Shown here: in pieces, positions 1-8,792 of the stretch
Layout of the letters: every line of letters begins with the position of its first letter
Position numbering within the stretch: position 1 is the stretch's first letter
Assembly: GCF_013214175.1 (NCBI RefSeq)
Contig: NZ_JABSPA010000001.1
Location: forward strand, 398,409-462,408
Length of the DNA: 64,000 nt
From: Colwellia sp.
Lineage (GTDB): Bacteria; Pseudomonadota; Gammaproteobacteria; Enterobacterales; Alteromonadaceae
Reading direction: 5' to 3'
Made by a program: the position numbers and the translations under genes
Notes under the pieces: generated by a model
The model's database searches: none
What the model was told of the DNA's origin: nothing
Seen by the model: only the letters and a program-made list of their open reading frames with translations

Positions 1-630
1 AGGCGAAAGGGTGATGGTATTGATAAGTTACGCCTTTATTTGGATGATGCTTTTAATGCCAAGCGCGTAGTAACAACACTTGAACAACAGCAAAAAGACT
101 CACAACAAAATACTCAGCAAAGTACGCAGCAAAACAATCCACTGCATTCCGTTAGTTTTAGTACTTGGGATGAAAGCCAAGGGGCATTATTTTCAGCGGT
201 AAAAATGGAAAAAAACATGATGTGGCTCATGCTTAGTTTAATTATTGCCGTTGCCGCTTTTAATATTGTTTCGGCACTGGTGATGGTTGTTGTAGAAAAA
301 CAAGCTGAAATAGGCATATTGCAAACATTAGGTTTAGCACGTATTGATGTCATTAAAATTTTTATTACTCAGGGTATGGTGAATGGTTTGTGGGGCGTTA
401 CCCTTGGCGGCCTGCTTGGACTGATTCTAGCCCTTAATCTGAACGATATAATGCAGGTGGTCGGTGTTAATTTATTTGGCTTTGGCATGCAAGATTTACC
501 GGTAAAGCTTGAGTGGCTTGATGTGTTAACTATTATTTTCTCAGCACTCATCATGAGTTTTCTTGCCACGCTTTATCCCGCATACCAAGCTTCGACTACC
601 CAGCCAGCACAGGTGCTACGCAATGAATAA
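1..630 (+). CDS. lolC: LolC-type lipoprotein-releasing ABC transporter permease, C-terminal part
   Basis: Inner-membrane permease of the LolCDE complex, which extracts outer-membrane lipoproteins from the inner membrane and passes them to LolA. The reading frame is open to base 1, so only about 209 C-terminal residues are present. The TTG start at 40 in the ORF track is not a real start. Three hydrophobic segments (near MMWLMLSLIIAVAAFNIVS, VNGLWGVTLGGLLGLILAL and LTIIFSALIMSFLATLYPA) are the usual C-terminal FtsX-type membrane block, and the end ...PAQVLRNE is typical of the family. lolD follows after 11 nt, giving the lolCDE order. The choice of LolC over LolE rests on that order. Confidence 0.9.
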   Translation, partial: RRKGDGIDKLRLYLDDAFNAKRVVTTLEQQQKDSQQNTQQSTQQNNPLHSVSFSTWDESQGALFSAVKMEKNMMWLMLSLIIAVAAFNIVSALVMVVVEKQAEIGILQTLGLARIDVIKIFITQGMVNGLWGVTLGGLLGLILALNLNDIMQVVGVNLFGFGMQDLPVKLEWLDVLTIIFSALIMSFLATLYPAYQASTTQPAQVLRNE

Positions 631-641
631 GGTCTATATTA

Positions 642-1406
642 ATGAGTAAAGTATTACAGTGTTGTCAGTTAACTAAATCATATAAGCAAGGTGATATTGA
701 AACTAAGGTATTAAAAAACTTAGATCTCAGTGTTGAGAAAGGAGAGCTTATTGCTGTTGTTGGTAGCTCTGGTTGCGGAAAAAGTACCTTCTTACATCTT
801 GCCGGCGCTTTAGATACACCAAGTTCAGGCAAGGTGCTTATCAATGGTATTGATATTCATCAATTATCTGATAAAGAAAGAGCCAAATTTCGAAATCAGC
901 ATATTGGCTTTATTTATCAATTTCACCATTTGATGATGGAATTTACCGCGCAAGAAAATGTTGCTATGCCATTGATGATCCGAGGTGAAAAACCCAAGCA
1001 AGCACTGTTGGCCGCTAAAAGCATGCTTGATCAGGTTGGCTTAAGCCACAGAATTGATTACCGACCTTCACAATTATCTGGCGGCGAACGTCAACGTGTG
1101 GCAATTGCTCGAGCATTAGTTACCAAGCCGTCTTTAGTGTTAGCAGATGAACCAACGGGTAATTTAGATAGCGATACCGCAGAGCAAATTTATCAACTGA
1201 TTCGTAGTTTGAATAAGACTGCTCAGACAAGTTTTGTTATTGTGACCCATGATTTAGTCTTGGCGAGTCGCATGGATAGGCAAGTGAAATTAGTGCAGGG
1301 TCAAATATCACCTTGGTTAGATGAGAGCAAAGAAGCACTAATTACAGACAATGCTAACAGTGAATTAAGTCAAGATATCCCACAAGTAAGCGAAAAGCAT
1401 GTTTAA
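642..1406 (+). CDS. lolD: LolD, ATPase of the lipoprotein-releasing complex
   Basis: Cytoplasmic ATPase that powers LolCE-mediated lipoprotein release. At 254 aa it has Walker A (GSSGCGKST, near residue 43), the ABC signature (LSGGERQRVAIARAL) and Walker B (LVLADEPTGNLD). The C-terminal tail after about residue 225 is longer than in E. coli LolD and rich in acidic and polar residues. The end overlaps the lolE start by 8 nt, so the two are translationally coupled. Confidence 0.95.
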   Translation: MSKVLQCCQLTKSYKQGDIETKVLKNLDLSVEKGELIAVVGSSGCGKSTFLHLAGALDTPSSGKVLINGIDIHQLSDKERAKFRNQHIGFIYQFHHLMMEFTAQENVAMPLMIRGEKPKQALLAAKSMLDQVGLSHRIDYRPSQLSGGERQRVAIARALVTKPSLVLADEPTGNLDSDTAEQIYQLIRSLNKTAQTSFVIVTHDLVLASRMDRQVKLVQGQISPWLDESKEALITDNANSELSQDIPQVSEKHV

Positions 1407-2667
1407 ACCGTTAAGTATCTTTTTAGGTTGGCGTTATGTGCGCAGTCGACACGGTAATGGTTTTTCAGCTTTCATCTCTGCTTCTTCTACTATTGGTATT
1501 GCCTTAGGGGTAACTGTACTTATTGTTGTGCTTAGTGCTATGAATGGTTTTGAACGAGAGTTATCACAAAAGCTGCTTTCGATAGTACCTCACGTTGAAT
1601 TGGTTAGTGTCAATGAGCCGATAAAAAATTGGCGGCAAAGCATAAAGAAAGTACAAAATGAGCAAGCCGTATTAGCTGCTGCGCCAGTCATCAAAATGAC
1701 CGGAATGTTACAACATGGTTTGCAGCTCAAAGCAGTGGAAGTACGTGGTGTTGATACCCAACTTGAAATGCAGGTGTCGAGTATTGATGATTATATTATT
1801 GCTGGTAAGTGGCAGGGTCTGAGCGCCCCTAAGCAAAATAATAATACTATTATTATCGGTAGTGGCGTAGCAAAAAAACTATCAGTAGAGCTGGGTGATA
1901 AAATACAGTTGTTGTTACCTCCGCCAGGAGGGGGTAATGATGTTAAACAAGTGTTTTCTGCCCCTATCACTCGTCATGTCGAAGTGGTTGGCATTTTTAA
2001 ATTTGGCGGCACAATAGACGAAACATTAGCTTATGTCCCACTGACCCTAGCCAGTGAGGTTATGGGCTATAAAAGTAATGAAACACAAAGTATACGTTTG
2101 AAAGTTACCGATGTGTTTTCTGCACCTAAAATAGCGAGACAAGTAGCCTATAATTTTGACCATTATGTTTATATCAATAATTGGACCCGTACCCAAGGGC
2201 ATTTATTTAATGATATTCAGTTGGTGCGCATGGTGATGTTTATTGTCTTAGTACTGGTGATCGCGGTAGCTAGCTTTAATATTGTCTCAACCTTGATTAT
2301 GGCGGTTAATGAGAGGCAGGGCGATATTGCGATTTTAAAAACCATGGGTGCAAGCTCACAAACAATAATGTTGGCTTTTATTGCTCAAGGTTTGGTTAAT
2401 GGCGTAGTTGGTAGTCTGTTAGGAGCACTTTGTGGCGTTTATTTGGCATTAAACCTTACTGATATTATTAGCAGCATAGAGCAGTTGCTGGGGATTACTT
2501 TCTTATCAGGCGATGTCTATTTTATTAACTACCTGCCAAGTGTTTTACACCTTAGTGATGTTTATGCCACCGTTATCACGGCACTCATTATGAGCCTGTT
2601 GGCGACTTTATATCCCGCATGGCGAGCAACAAAAATTGAGCCTGCACAAGTGTTAGGACAACAATAA
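1399..2667 (+). CDS. lolE: LolE-type lipoprotein-releasing ABC transporter permease
   Basis: Second permease of LolCDE, 422 aa. It has an N-terminal cytoplasmic stretch with FLGWRYVRSRHGNGF, one membrane helix near residues 27-50, a periplasmic MacB/Lol domain, and three C-terminal membrane helices from about residue 275. It overlaps lolD by 8 nt. The stop codon lies at the left edge of an ATACCAAT-type inverted repeat, which is probably the last structure in the transcript. Confidence 0.92.
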   Translation: MFKPLSIFLGWRYVRSRHGNGFSAFISASSTIGIALGVTVLIVVLSAMNGFERELSQKLLSIVPHVELVSVNEPIKNWRQSIKKVQNEQAVLAAAPVIKMTGMLQHGLQLKAVEVRGVDTQLEMQVSSIDDYIIAGKWQGLSAPKQNNNTIIIGSGVAKKLSVELGDKIQLLLPPPGGGNDVKQVFSAPITRHVEVVGIFKFGGTIDETLAYVPLTLASEVMGYKSNETQSIRLKVTDVFSAPKIARQVAYNFDHYVYINNWTRTQGHLFNDIQLVRMVMFIVLVLVIAVASFNIVSTLIMAVNERQGDIAILKTMGASSQTIMLAFIAQGLVNGVVGSLLGALCGVYLALNLTDIISSIEQLLGITFLSGDVYFINYLPSVLHLSDVYATVITALIMSLLATLYPAWRATKIEPAQVLGQQ

Positions 2668-2771
2668 TACCAATCCGTATAAAGAATAGAATAACATTCT
2701 CTTCAATCAATGCCTTGCCTCCAAGGCTTTAAATTCTAGCTAAGCGAGCACTTACTTATGCGGATTGGTAT
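2667..2771. repeat. Inverted-repeat element with ATACCAATCCG termini
   Basis: About 105 bp bounded by ATACCAATCCGTAT (2667-2680) and ATGCGGATTGGTAT (2758-2771), which are complementary at 13 of 14 positions. It contains the inner hairpin CCTTGCCTCCAAGG. The same kind of terminus bounds copies at 38738 and 57082, but the inner sequence here differs from those two. It looks like a small non-autonomous, MITE- or REP-like dispersed element placed right at the lolE stop. Confidence 0.7.
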
Positions 2772-3108
2772 AATCACCGCTAATACAAGTTCCTCGAATA
2801 GCTTATTTCTAGCTGAAAAAAAGACAAAAAATACCGTAAACAGACATAAGTATAGACATACCTTGAAGGCACCATAGAGAGGTGCTTTCAGAGGTTTTTA
2901 AAATGTCTATAGATTTATTGTTATTCAAGGCATTACACTCGTAATTATGTCTATGAATATTAAGCTTATTCTGAAAACTATTTAGTGGCCTTAATTCCGT
3001 ACGTCATAGTCGTAATTGACTAGACAGGTTGGGGCTCAGTGATGAATAAAATTAACCGATAGTTAAAGGGAAGCCAAAAGGTGCTTCCAGCATAGGAATT
3101 AACTTAAT
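2772..3108. other. Non-coding stretch between lolE repeat and GIY-YIG ORF
   Basis: No gene seen. It holds a terminator-like hairpin AAGGCACC-atagaga-GGTGCTTT at about 2873-2895 followed by T-rich sequence. Direct repeats of the word GTCTAT(A/G) are scattered through it. This is the left edge of the accessory region. Confidence 0.5.
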
Positions 3109-3906
3109 ATTGCTTATAAGAAGACAGTTGCTTATTTATATCGTATAACATGTATTCACCCAACCAAATGCTGTGGCATGATTTATTACGGCAAGCATCA
3201 AAGTAATAATCCTGAAAGCAGAGCATATTTGGGTGGTGGTGAACTATTAATTTTTGCGCAGTACAAGCTAGGTAGGAAGTATTTTACTAAAGAAGTAGTT
3301 AAAACTTTTTCTGATGTTGAATACGCTGAAGAAGCTGAAGAAATGATAGTTGATGCTGATTTTATAGGAAGTTTAAATAACTTTAATTTAGCACTAGGCA
3401 GTCACCAAGTTAGTGTTCAACCTAGTTTGGCTCATCCATTAAAAATAAGGCTATTGGAATGGGCACGCGATTTAAAAAAGGCTGATTGGGATGGTGTACC
3501 TGTATGGCTTTATAGAAAAAGGGTAGTAGACAGTAACAAAGTATTTAAAGATGTAATGCTCATTAGTGTGCTTAAAGGTAAATTACGTTATAAAGAAGGA
3601 GTTATGCAGATAGAGGCCTTTATTAGTTCTTCAGTTAACCTTGAAATCATCAAAAATTCACTACATAAACATCAAGGTAACGACATCCGAGTTTATGTAG
3701 TGAATTTTAAAAATCCATACGAGGTTATTTGTGAATTGATTGATGTTGTTAAAATATCAGGTTTTATTTCCAGCGTAAGGGTTAAATTTAGAGGTAGTTC
3801 TGAGACTCAATTTCGACTTAGTTATTCCAATAACGTTTACTTTAGCAGAAATGGTAAGCTCATAAAGAAAGAAATAGCGACTAACTTAATTAAATGTTTT
3901 AACTGA
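3109..3906 (+). CDS. GIY-YIG nuclease-like protein without a normal start codon
   Basis: The track ORF begins at ATG 3178, but the same frame is open back to 3103 and encodes YLYRITCIHPTKCCGMIYYG. With the following GKHQS...YLGGGELL this matches the N-terminal layout of a GIY-YIG nuclease: a GIY-like YLYRI strand, a YIG-like IYYGKHQ strand, then the conserved glycine loop. No ATG, GTG or TTG precedes the motif. The start must therefore be an unusual codon such as ATT at 3109, or the gene is decayed at its 5' end. Starting at 3178 would remove half of the nuclease core. The C-terminal 130 residues are unrecognised. Such proteins act as homing-type or repair endonucleases; the assignment is by motif reading only. 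Confidence 0.55.
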   Translation: MAYKKTVAYLYRITCIHPTKCCGMIYYGKHQSNNPESRAYLGGGELLIFAQYKLGRKYFTKEVVKTFSDVEYAEEAEEMIVDADFIGSLNNFNLALGSHQVSVQPSLAHPLKIRLLEWARDLKKADWDGVPVWLYRKRVVDSNKVFKDVMLISVLKGKLRYKEGVMQIEAFISSSVNLEIIKNSLHKHQGNDIRVYVVNFKNPYEVICELIDVVKISGFISSVRVKFRGSSETQFRLSYSNNVYFSRNGKLIKKEIATNLIKCFN

Positions 3907-4025
3907 AATAAGTGTTGGGATTTTAAGTTCTTTATACTTTTATCAATAAATTACAGAGAAATAAATTAATGTAGTGATTAAAGTAAAGTGGCGAAAAATA
4001 CGTATATATTTATTCATTAAAACAG

Positions 4026-4566
4026 ATGAAGAGAACGAATTATGAATTTTCGTTGACCATTTTAGGTGTTGATGAAAGTACACCCAATATTGACGATTTA
4101 TTGTATGAGTCAGCCTGTTGTGATGGGCTAATTTGCTACTACGGAAAAGCTATATATATTGATTTCCATAGAAAAGCCGATAATTACTTAGAAGCTATTA
4201 CCTCAGCGATTAAAGATATTGAAGCTGCACACATTGATGCAAGAGTATCATGCGTAGATGCGGGTGATTATGTAGGGCTTGCAGATATTGCCGAGTTATC
4301 AGACGTAACTAGATCCTCTATAAAGCAATTAATAGATGGTATCCGCGGTAGCTGTGGTTTTCCTGACCCTGTACAGCGCTTGCAAGGTAAGCACCCTTTA
4401 TGGCGCTGGAGTGGTATCTCAATGGTTATCAACTGAAAACATACTACCTAAAGAGTTTGCTGAAAATGCTGAAATAACAGAGCTTATGAATATAGCGCTA
4501 GAACTTCGTAACCAAAAGAAAAAGCAACCAGTAGAAGCACTTGTAGAGCAGCTAAGCGTACCTTAA
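4026..4566 (+). pseudogene. Frameshifted HTH DNA-binding protein
   Basis: Two track ORFs (4026-4436 and the tail of 4336-4566) join into one protein if a single base is restored near 4415. Frame 1 reads ...VQRLQGKHPLWRWS and the +1 frame continues VSQWLSTENILPKEF and ends ...EALVEQLSVP. The piece LADIAELSDVTRSSIKQLIDG followed by GFPDPVQRLQG..PLWRW is the pattern of AlpA/excisionase-like helix-turn-helix proteins, in which an HTH is followed by F-P-x-P...LWRW. The intact form would be about 180 aa and probably a regulator of a mobile element. The break could also be a sequencing error. Confidence 0.65.
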
Positions 4567-4837
4567 TGCGCAAGGCACGAGCGCATCCGACTGTAATATT
4601 TGCGTTTGAGTGCCTTGCTAGCACTTGGACTTTTATAGCTTCTTTCACGTTGAAAAGTGATTCTAGACTCTGCTTTATCTGACTTACTTGAACTCATTGA
4701 AAATACCAATATGTGATTATAAAATTAGAGTGCTAATGCCGCACCAAGAAGTCATTAGCTGAAATCACTCAATAATAAGTGTGCTATTGATATATAAGCT
4801 GACATGAAGTTTAGACTCTGTTGTATTCAGAAAAATA

Positions 4838-4858
4838 GCGCACCAGCTAAAGGTGCGC
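4838..4858 (-). terminator. Terminator of the 1265-aa gene
   Basis: GCGCACC/GGTGCGC stem with a 7-nt loop. On the minus strand it is followed by TATTTTT. It lies 4 bp beyond the stop codon of the minus-strand gene. Confidence 0.7.
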
Positions 4859-4862
4859 CCTA

Positions 4863-7800
4863 TTATAATGGTTGTTTTTTTTGCAGAGGCAAAGTTAAAT
4901 CAATTAAGATATGGTAAATATAGATCTCTTTACCACCACGATATCTAGACTCTACTACACTGTAATAATCTGAACTATAATCAAGTCGTTTAAGTTGATG
5001 ATTAACTATATCTACTTTATCAAACCCCAAATACTGCATTCCTTTTATATGTTTACAGTAATCATGTCTTTTATTAATGAAATCATCAAAGTAACAATAA
5101 GACACAATGAATATAGGAGATAAACTTTCACGGTCATACTTTGTGATCTTATTAACGTGCTTATTTATAACTACTTTATTAATATAATTTAGATTCATAG
5201 CTTCAAACATTGATATCGAAGAGTTAAGCCTGTCGCTAATCAATCCGTCAGTTTCACCTACCCCCTTATTACTTTCTGCTGAGCCTATTCGAGCTTGGTC
5301 AGATAACCTAATTGAAAAAGTAGACATTTTTTGATTGAAAAGAGACGTAAACCAGTCATTAATAGCATTTTCATCTTTTTTATCTATTAACTTTTCTAAA
5401 TTTCTCCCTCTTTTTAAAATTTCTTTCAAGCAAGAAAAAACTTGATTATATAGGAAACTTTCTAATCTAATATCTGAATCATTTGAGATTATCTTTACCA
5501 AGTCAGAAATTGATTTGTTAACAATTTCATTGTAAATGGTTCGTAGTTCATCATTAGATTTATTAGAAACTAAAACCTGACTTCTTATTTTCTCTCTTTG
5601 TAATGGACTTGTGGAATTTTCAATTTCAATCTCTATATCTTTAATCTCTTGAGTCAACTCGTCATCATCTAGCTCAACAGAGTGATAGGACTTATAGTCC
5701 TGAAGAAGTTTAGAGGCTGGCTTTAAGTTATCCTTTTTCCGCAGAGCTTTACTATATGTGATCGTAATTGAACGGTGAAACTTTTCAGAACGTATCAACT
5801 TTGAACATTCAGCATCCACCTCGTTATAATTACCCGCAAGGTAAAGAGCGTATAGATAATCGGACTTGTTGTTTAAGGATAAAGTATCAATGCTAAAGTT
5901 ATCTTGGTTCGCTTTGTATTCTTTTATTAATATTTTGTACTTTTCACTATCTGATTCATTTTTTAATAAAGCCTGAAGCTTTGATGTAAATATAAGGTGA
6001 GCAAAAATTGAGGATTTGTATTCTTTATTCAATTGTTCGAATATCAACTTTGATTTCCCTGGTTCATTTTCAAGTTTAATCAAACCAATGATATACCGCT
6101 TAAATAAATCCACTTCTTTATGCCAGTCTGTTCTAATTTGTTGATATTGCTTCTTTACTTCTAATTTAGGCTCAGATACATCATTTACCAATGTAACTTT
6201 GTCTTTACTCTTGTCAGGAGAATAATAAATAGTTAATAGCTGATACTTATATTCAAAAACTGACCATTTTTGTATATATTCTTTGAAATGTTCGCTTGCT
6301 CGCCAAGAATGGCTATTTAAAAAATCTTTTGCTGCGTTTAGCGATACTTTAGCAATATCTAGTTTATTTTTATCTAGAGCTAATAAAAATGACTTTTCAA
6401 TTGCAGGTAAACTGTCTTTATTTAACTCCCAATTATCACGATGTTCAATCTTTTCAATTATTTTGTTTTTTCTATCTTGTTTAGATGCATTGGAGTATAA
6501 AGACATCATTGTATCTAATGGGGCAGAGTCAGAAATGCTTGATACGATTTCATCAAAGGCAGCTTCGTCAAAGTCGTTAATTGTTTCTGTAAACTTATTC
6601 CATAAATCGTACTTATCATCCGAAAAATGGCAGTCGAATAAAGGAAATTCAACATCTTCAGACTTGAAGCCAGCTGTTTTTAATATATCTAATAATACCC
6701 TTTGGATTTCGTTCTTAGGGGCATTTGATAATGGGTACAAGTTAATTAGAACTTGAACGAAAGATCTAACCGATTTCATATAATAAATTGAATTATTATT
6801 TTCTTTGAAAAAGAAACCTTGAATTAACTTTCTAGGGGATGGCTTTAACTTGACGAATTTACTTATTAAATTTATTTCATTACATACTTCCCAGTTAAGA
6901 TTGTCGTAGAAATGATCTGAATTTAAACAATGAGAATCATGACTTAAACTAAACTCAAAATATCTTTTATACTCAGAAAATATTTTCTCTCTAATCTTTA
7001 CTAATAAAACCTTTAAGCTATCACTGTTTTTCTGCTCACACAAATCAGCAAGTAGGAATAATAAATAAGTTGTATATTTAGACCAAATCCCAGAAATATC
7101 AATTTTTTCAATTTCATCTATTAAAACATAAGTTAATTTTTTGAACTCCTTAGAGGTCAAGTCACTTATTATATTCTCAACTAATTTTTGTTCAAAGGAG
7201 TCATTTCCTTGGCTATTTCCAATATAACCTTTAGCTAATTTAATAAGGAGCAAAGACAACATTTGTTCCTTATTATTGTTCATCGAAATTTTAATCAATG
7301 CATCAGATAATATTGTGGATACATTGCTTTTAGCCCCACTATAGTTAACTTCTCTTGAAGTATATTTACAGTTAACTTCGCTTATTAACTGTATCGCAGC
7401 AATATCAAATTCATTTGGTTTCGATAGTAAATATAGGCTATAGGTGATGTTATTTAATAAGTTTGGAATCACACAGAGCAAGTAAAATCGTAATGCTTGA
7501 TTTTCTATTGATTCATTAAGTAAACTTTCTATATTGCCTTTGCTACTTACTACCTGATAATCAATAAAAAGATCATTTTTAATTAGGTATATCAGAGAAG
7601 GAAATACTTCAGTATCGTAAAACATTAAATGTTCTAAGCGTCCCCCTCTATTTATGAACTCTAAATTTCCAGTAGTTTTTTGCTGTTTTATTAAACTATA
7701 ATTTTTAACTACTTCGACTATTGATAAAGGAGTTGAAGTAGTTGTCTCGCTTTTAGTTTTTTCGGCCTGATTTGGAACTGGAGTTAAGCAGACGTTAATA

Positions 7801-8660
7801 GAGGTTTTTTGTCTAATAAGTTCATCTCCGAAATTTCGATGTGAGTGCAAAATGTTTTGAAACTGTTCAAAAGGCATATTTAACAAACTAGAGTTTCTTA
7901 TTCTTTCCATACAGATAGTAGAAAATATTATTATTTCATCAGGACTGAATATGGATGAATTAGGTATTGAAATTAAGTCAGACAGTAATGGTTTTAAACT
8001 ATAAAACCTGTCTAATATCTCCGTTCTTTGAGGGGATTTAATGACCTTTTTCCAATAATAATCTGATATTAGACTTTTAATATCTCTATTTTCTGTTCTC
8101 AATGTAATAGAGCAAGTGTTAGTTATTTTATCAATATCGACATTAAGCTTTTCAAACTGATAGTTATCGGGAACAATTCGTTCGTAAGTTCCACTATCAA
8201 TTTCCATTTCTAAAGACTGAAAATTATTTCTAGAGTAAAGTATATCTTTTAGTGATCTAACGAATGCCAATATTGGTTTGACTGTTTTGTGTATATATTC
8301 ATTATGCTGACTACTAGGTAGCATTGTGCTGACTTGAAGCCAATCACATTCAAAAAAAACAATGCCTAACTTTTCTAACAACTCGAAATCAAAATCTTCA
8401 TTTATGTACCTTTCTTTACCGTCAACTGTCTTCCAACAAGCATCACCTAACTGCAATTTTTTAACAAACTCACGAGTCAACCTCGGGCTTTTCAACTCCA
8501 TGTACAAAAGCAATTCTGAAACATAATTTGCTTCTATGTGTGTAACTATATCCAGAATTGGCATATCAGTATTATGCTGATTATATTGGTCAACTTCTGT
8601 TAAAAGCTCATTTAGCTCTTTTATGGGTAATTGATAGTTCTGGTACAAGTATTTCTCCAT
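4863..8660 (-). CDS. Large protein of unknown function (1265 aa) with helical repeats and a possible C-terminal nuclease-like domain
   Basis: I do not recognise the family. The protein is AT-rich in codon use, has no signal peptide or membrane segments, and is mostly alpha-helical. Residues about 900-1000 resemble TPR-type helical pairs (for example DYLYALYLAGNYNEVDAECSKLI). Near residues 1110-1160 the text SDQARIGSAESNKGVGETDG followed by ISMFEAMNL resembles the G-E-x-D ... E-A-hydrophobic pattern seen at the C-terminus of some large defence-type proteins with PD-(D/E)XK-like folds. That link is inference only. It is a single gene with its own terminator between a broken HTH gene and an IS4 element. 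No clear ribosome binding site precedes the ATG. A stand-alone defence protein is one possibility among several. Confidence 0.5.
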   Translation of the reverse strand: MEKYLYQNYQLPIKELNELLTEVDQYNQHNTDMPILDIVTHIEANYVSELLLYMELKSPRLTREFVKKLQLGDACWKTVDGKERYINEDFDFELLEKLGIVFFECDWLQVSTMLPSSQHNEYIHKTVKPILAFVRSLKDILYSRNNFQSLEMEIDSGTYERIVPDNYQFEKLNVDIDKITNTCSITLRTENRDIKSLISDYYWKKVIKSPQRTEILDRFYSLKPLLSDLISIPNSSIFSPDEIIIFSTICMERIRNSSLLNMPFEQFQNILHSHRNFGDELIRQKTSINVCLTPVPNQAEKTKSETTTSTPLSIVEVVKNYSLIKQQKTTGNLEFINRGGRLEHLMFYDTEVFPSLIYLIKNDLFIDYQVVSSKGNIESLLNESIENQALRFYLLCVIPNLLNNITYSLYLLSKPNEFDIAAIQLISEVNCKYTSREVNYSGAKSNVSTILSDALIKISMNNNKEQMLSLLLIKLAKGYIGNSQGNDSFEQKLVENIISDLTSKEFKKLTYVLIDEIEKIDISGIWSKYTTYLLFLLADLCEQKNSDSLKVLLVKIREKIFSEYKRYFEFSLSHDSHCLNSDHFYDNLNWEVCNEINLISKFVKLKPSPRKLIQGFFFKENNNSIYYMKSVRSFVQVLINLYPLSNAPKNEIQRVLLDILKTAGFKSEDVEFPLFDCHFSDDKYDLWNKFTETINDFDEAAFDEIVSSISDSAPLDTMMSLYSNASKQDRKNKIIEKIEHRDNWELNKDSLPAIEKSFLLALDKNKLDIAKVSLNAAKDFLNSHSWRASEHFKEYIQKWSVFEYKYQLLTIYYSPDKSKDKVTLVNDVSEPKLEVKKQYQQIRTDWHKEVDLFKRYIIGLIKLENEPGKSKLIFEQLNKEYKSSIFAHLIFTSKLQALLKNESDSEKYKILIKEYKANQDNFSIDTLSLNNKSDYLYALYLAGNYNEVDAECSKLIRSEKFHRSITITYSKALRKKDNLKPASKLLQDYKSYHSVELDDDELTQEIKDIEIEIENSTSPLQREKIRSQVLVSNKSNDELRTIYNEIVNKSISDLVKIISNDSDIRLESFLYNQVFSCLKEILKRGRNLEKLIDKKDENAINDWFTSLFNQKMSTFSIRLSDQARIGSAESNKGVGETDGLISDRLNSSISMFEAMNLNYINKVVINKHVNKITKYDRESLSPIFIVSYCYFDDFINKRHDYCKHIKGMQYLGFDKVDIVNHQLKRLDYSSDYYSVVESRYRGGKEIYIYHILIDLTLPLQKKQPL

Positions 8661-8727
8661 TAATACAATACGATGATATGCATTTAGTATCTTACTATGT
8701 ATTCACTTTTAACCCAGTAGACTATTC

Positions 8728-8753
8728 GGGGTTTTGTGCCCATCCCCTCGAAA
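8728..8753 (-). repeat. 26-bp word, inverted copy of 22840-22865
   Basis: The minus strand reads TTTCGAGGGGATGGG and continues CACAAAACCCC. The identical 26 bp occur on the + strand at 22840-22865. The pair brackets about 14.1 kb holding IS4, the + cassette array and IS91. Origin unknown; it could be a terminal sequence of an IS91-type element. Confidence 0.6.
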
Positions 8754-8792
8754 TTGCTAATGCGGCCTTTTTAGTGGTCGCTTTGTGCGCAT

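Noticed and set aside
6283-6756. 157-aa ORF antisense to the 1265-aa gene
   Set aside because: It has no ribosome site or recognisable motif and lies wholly within a long coding frame on the other strand; shadow ORF.
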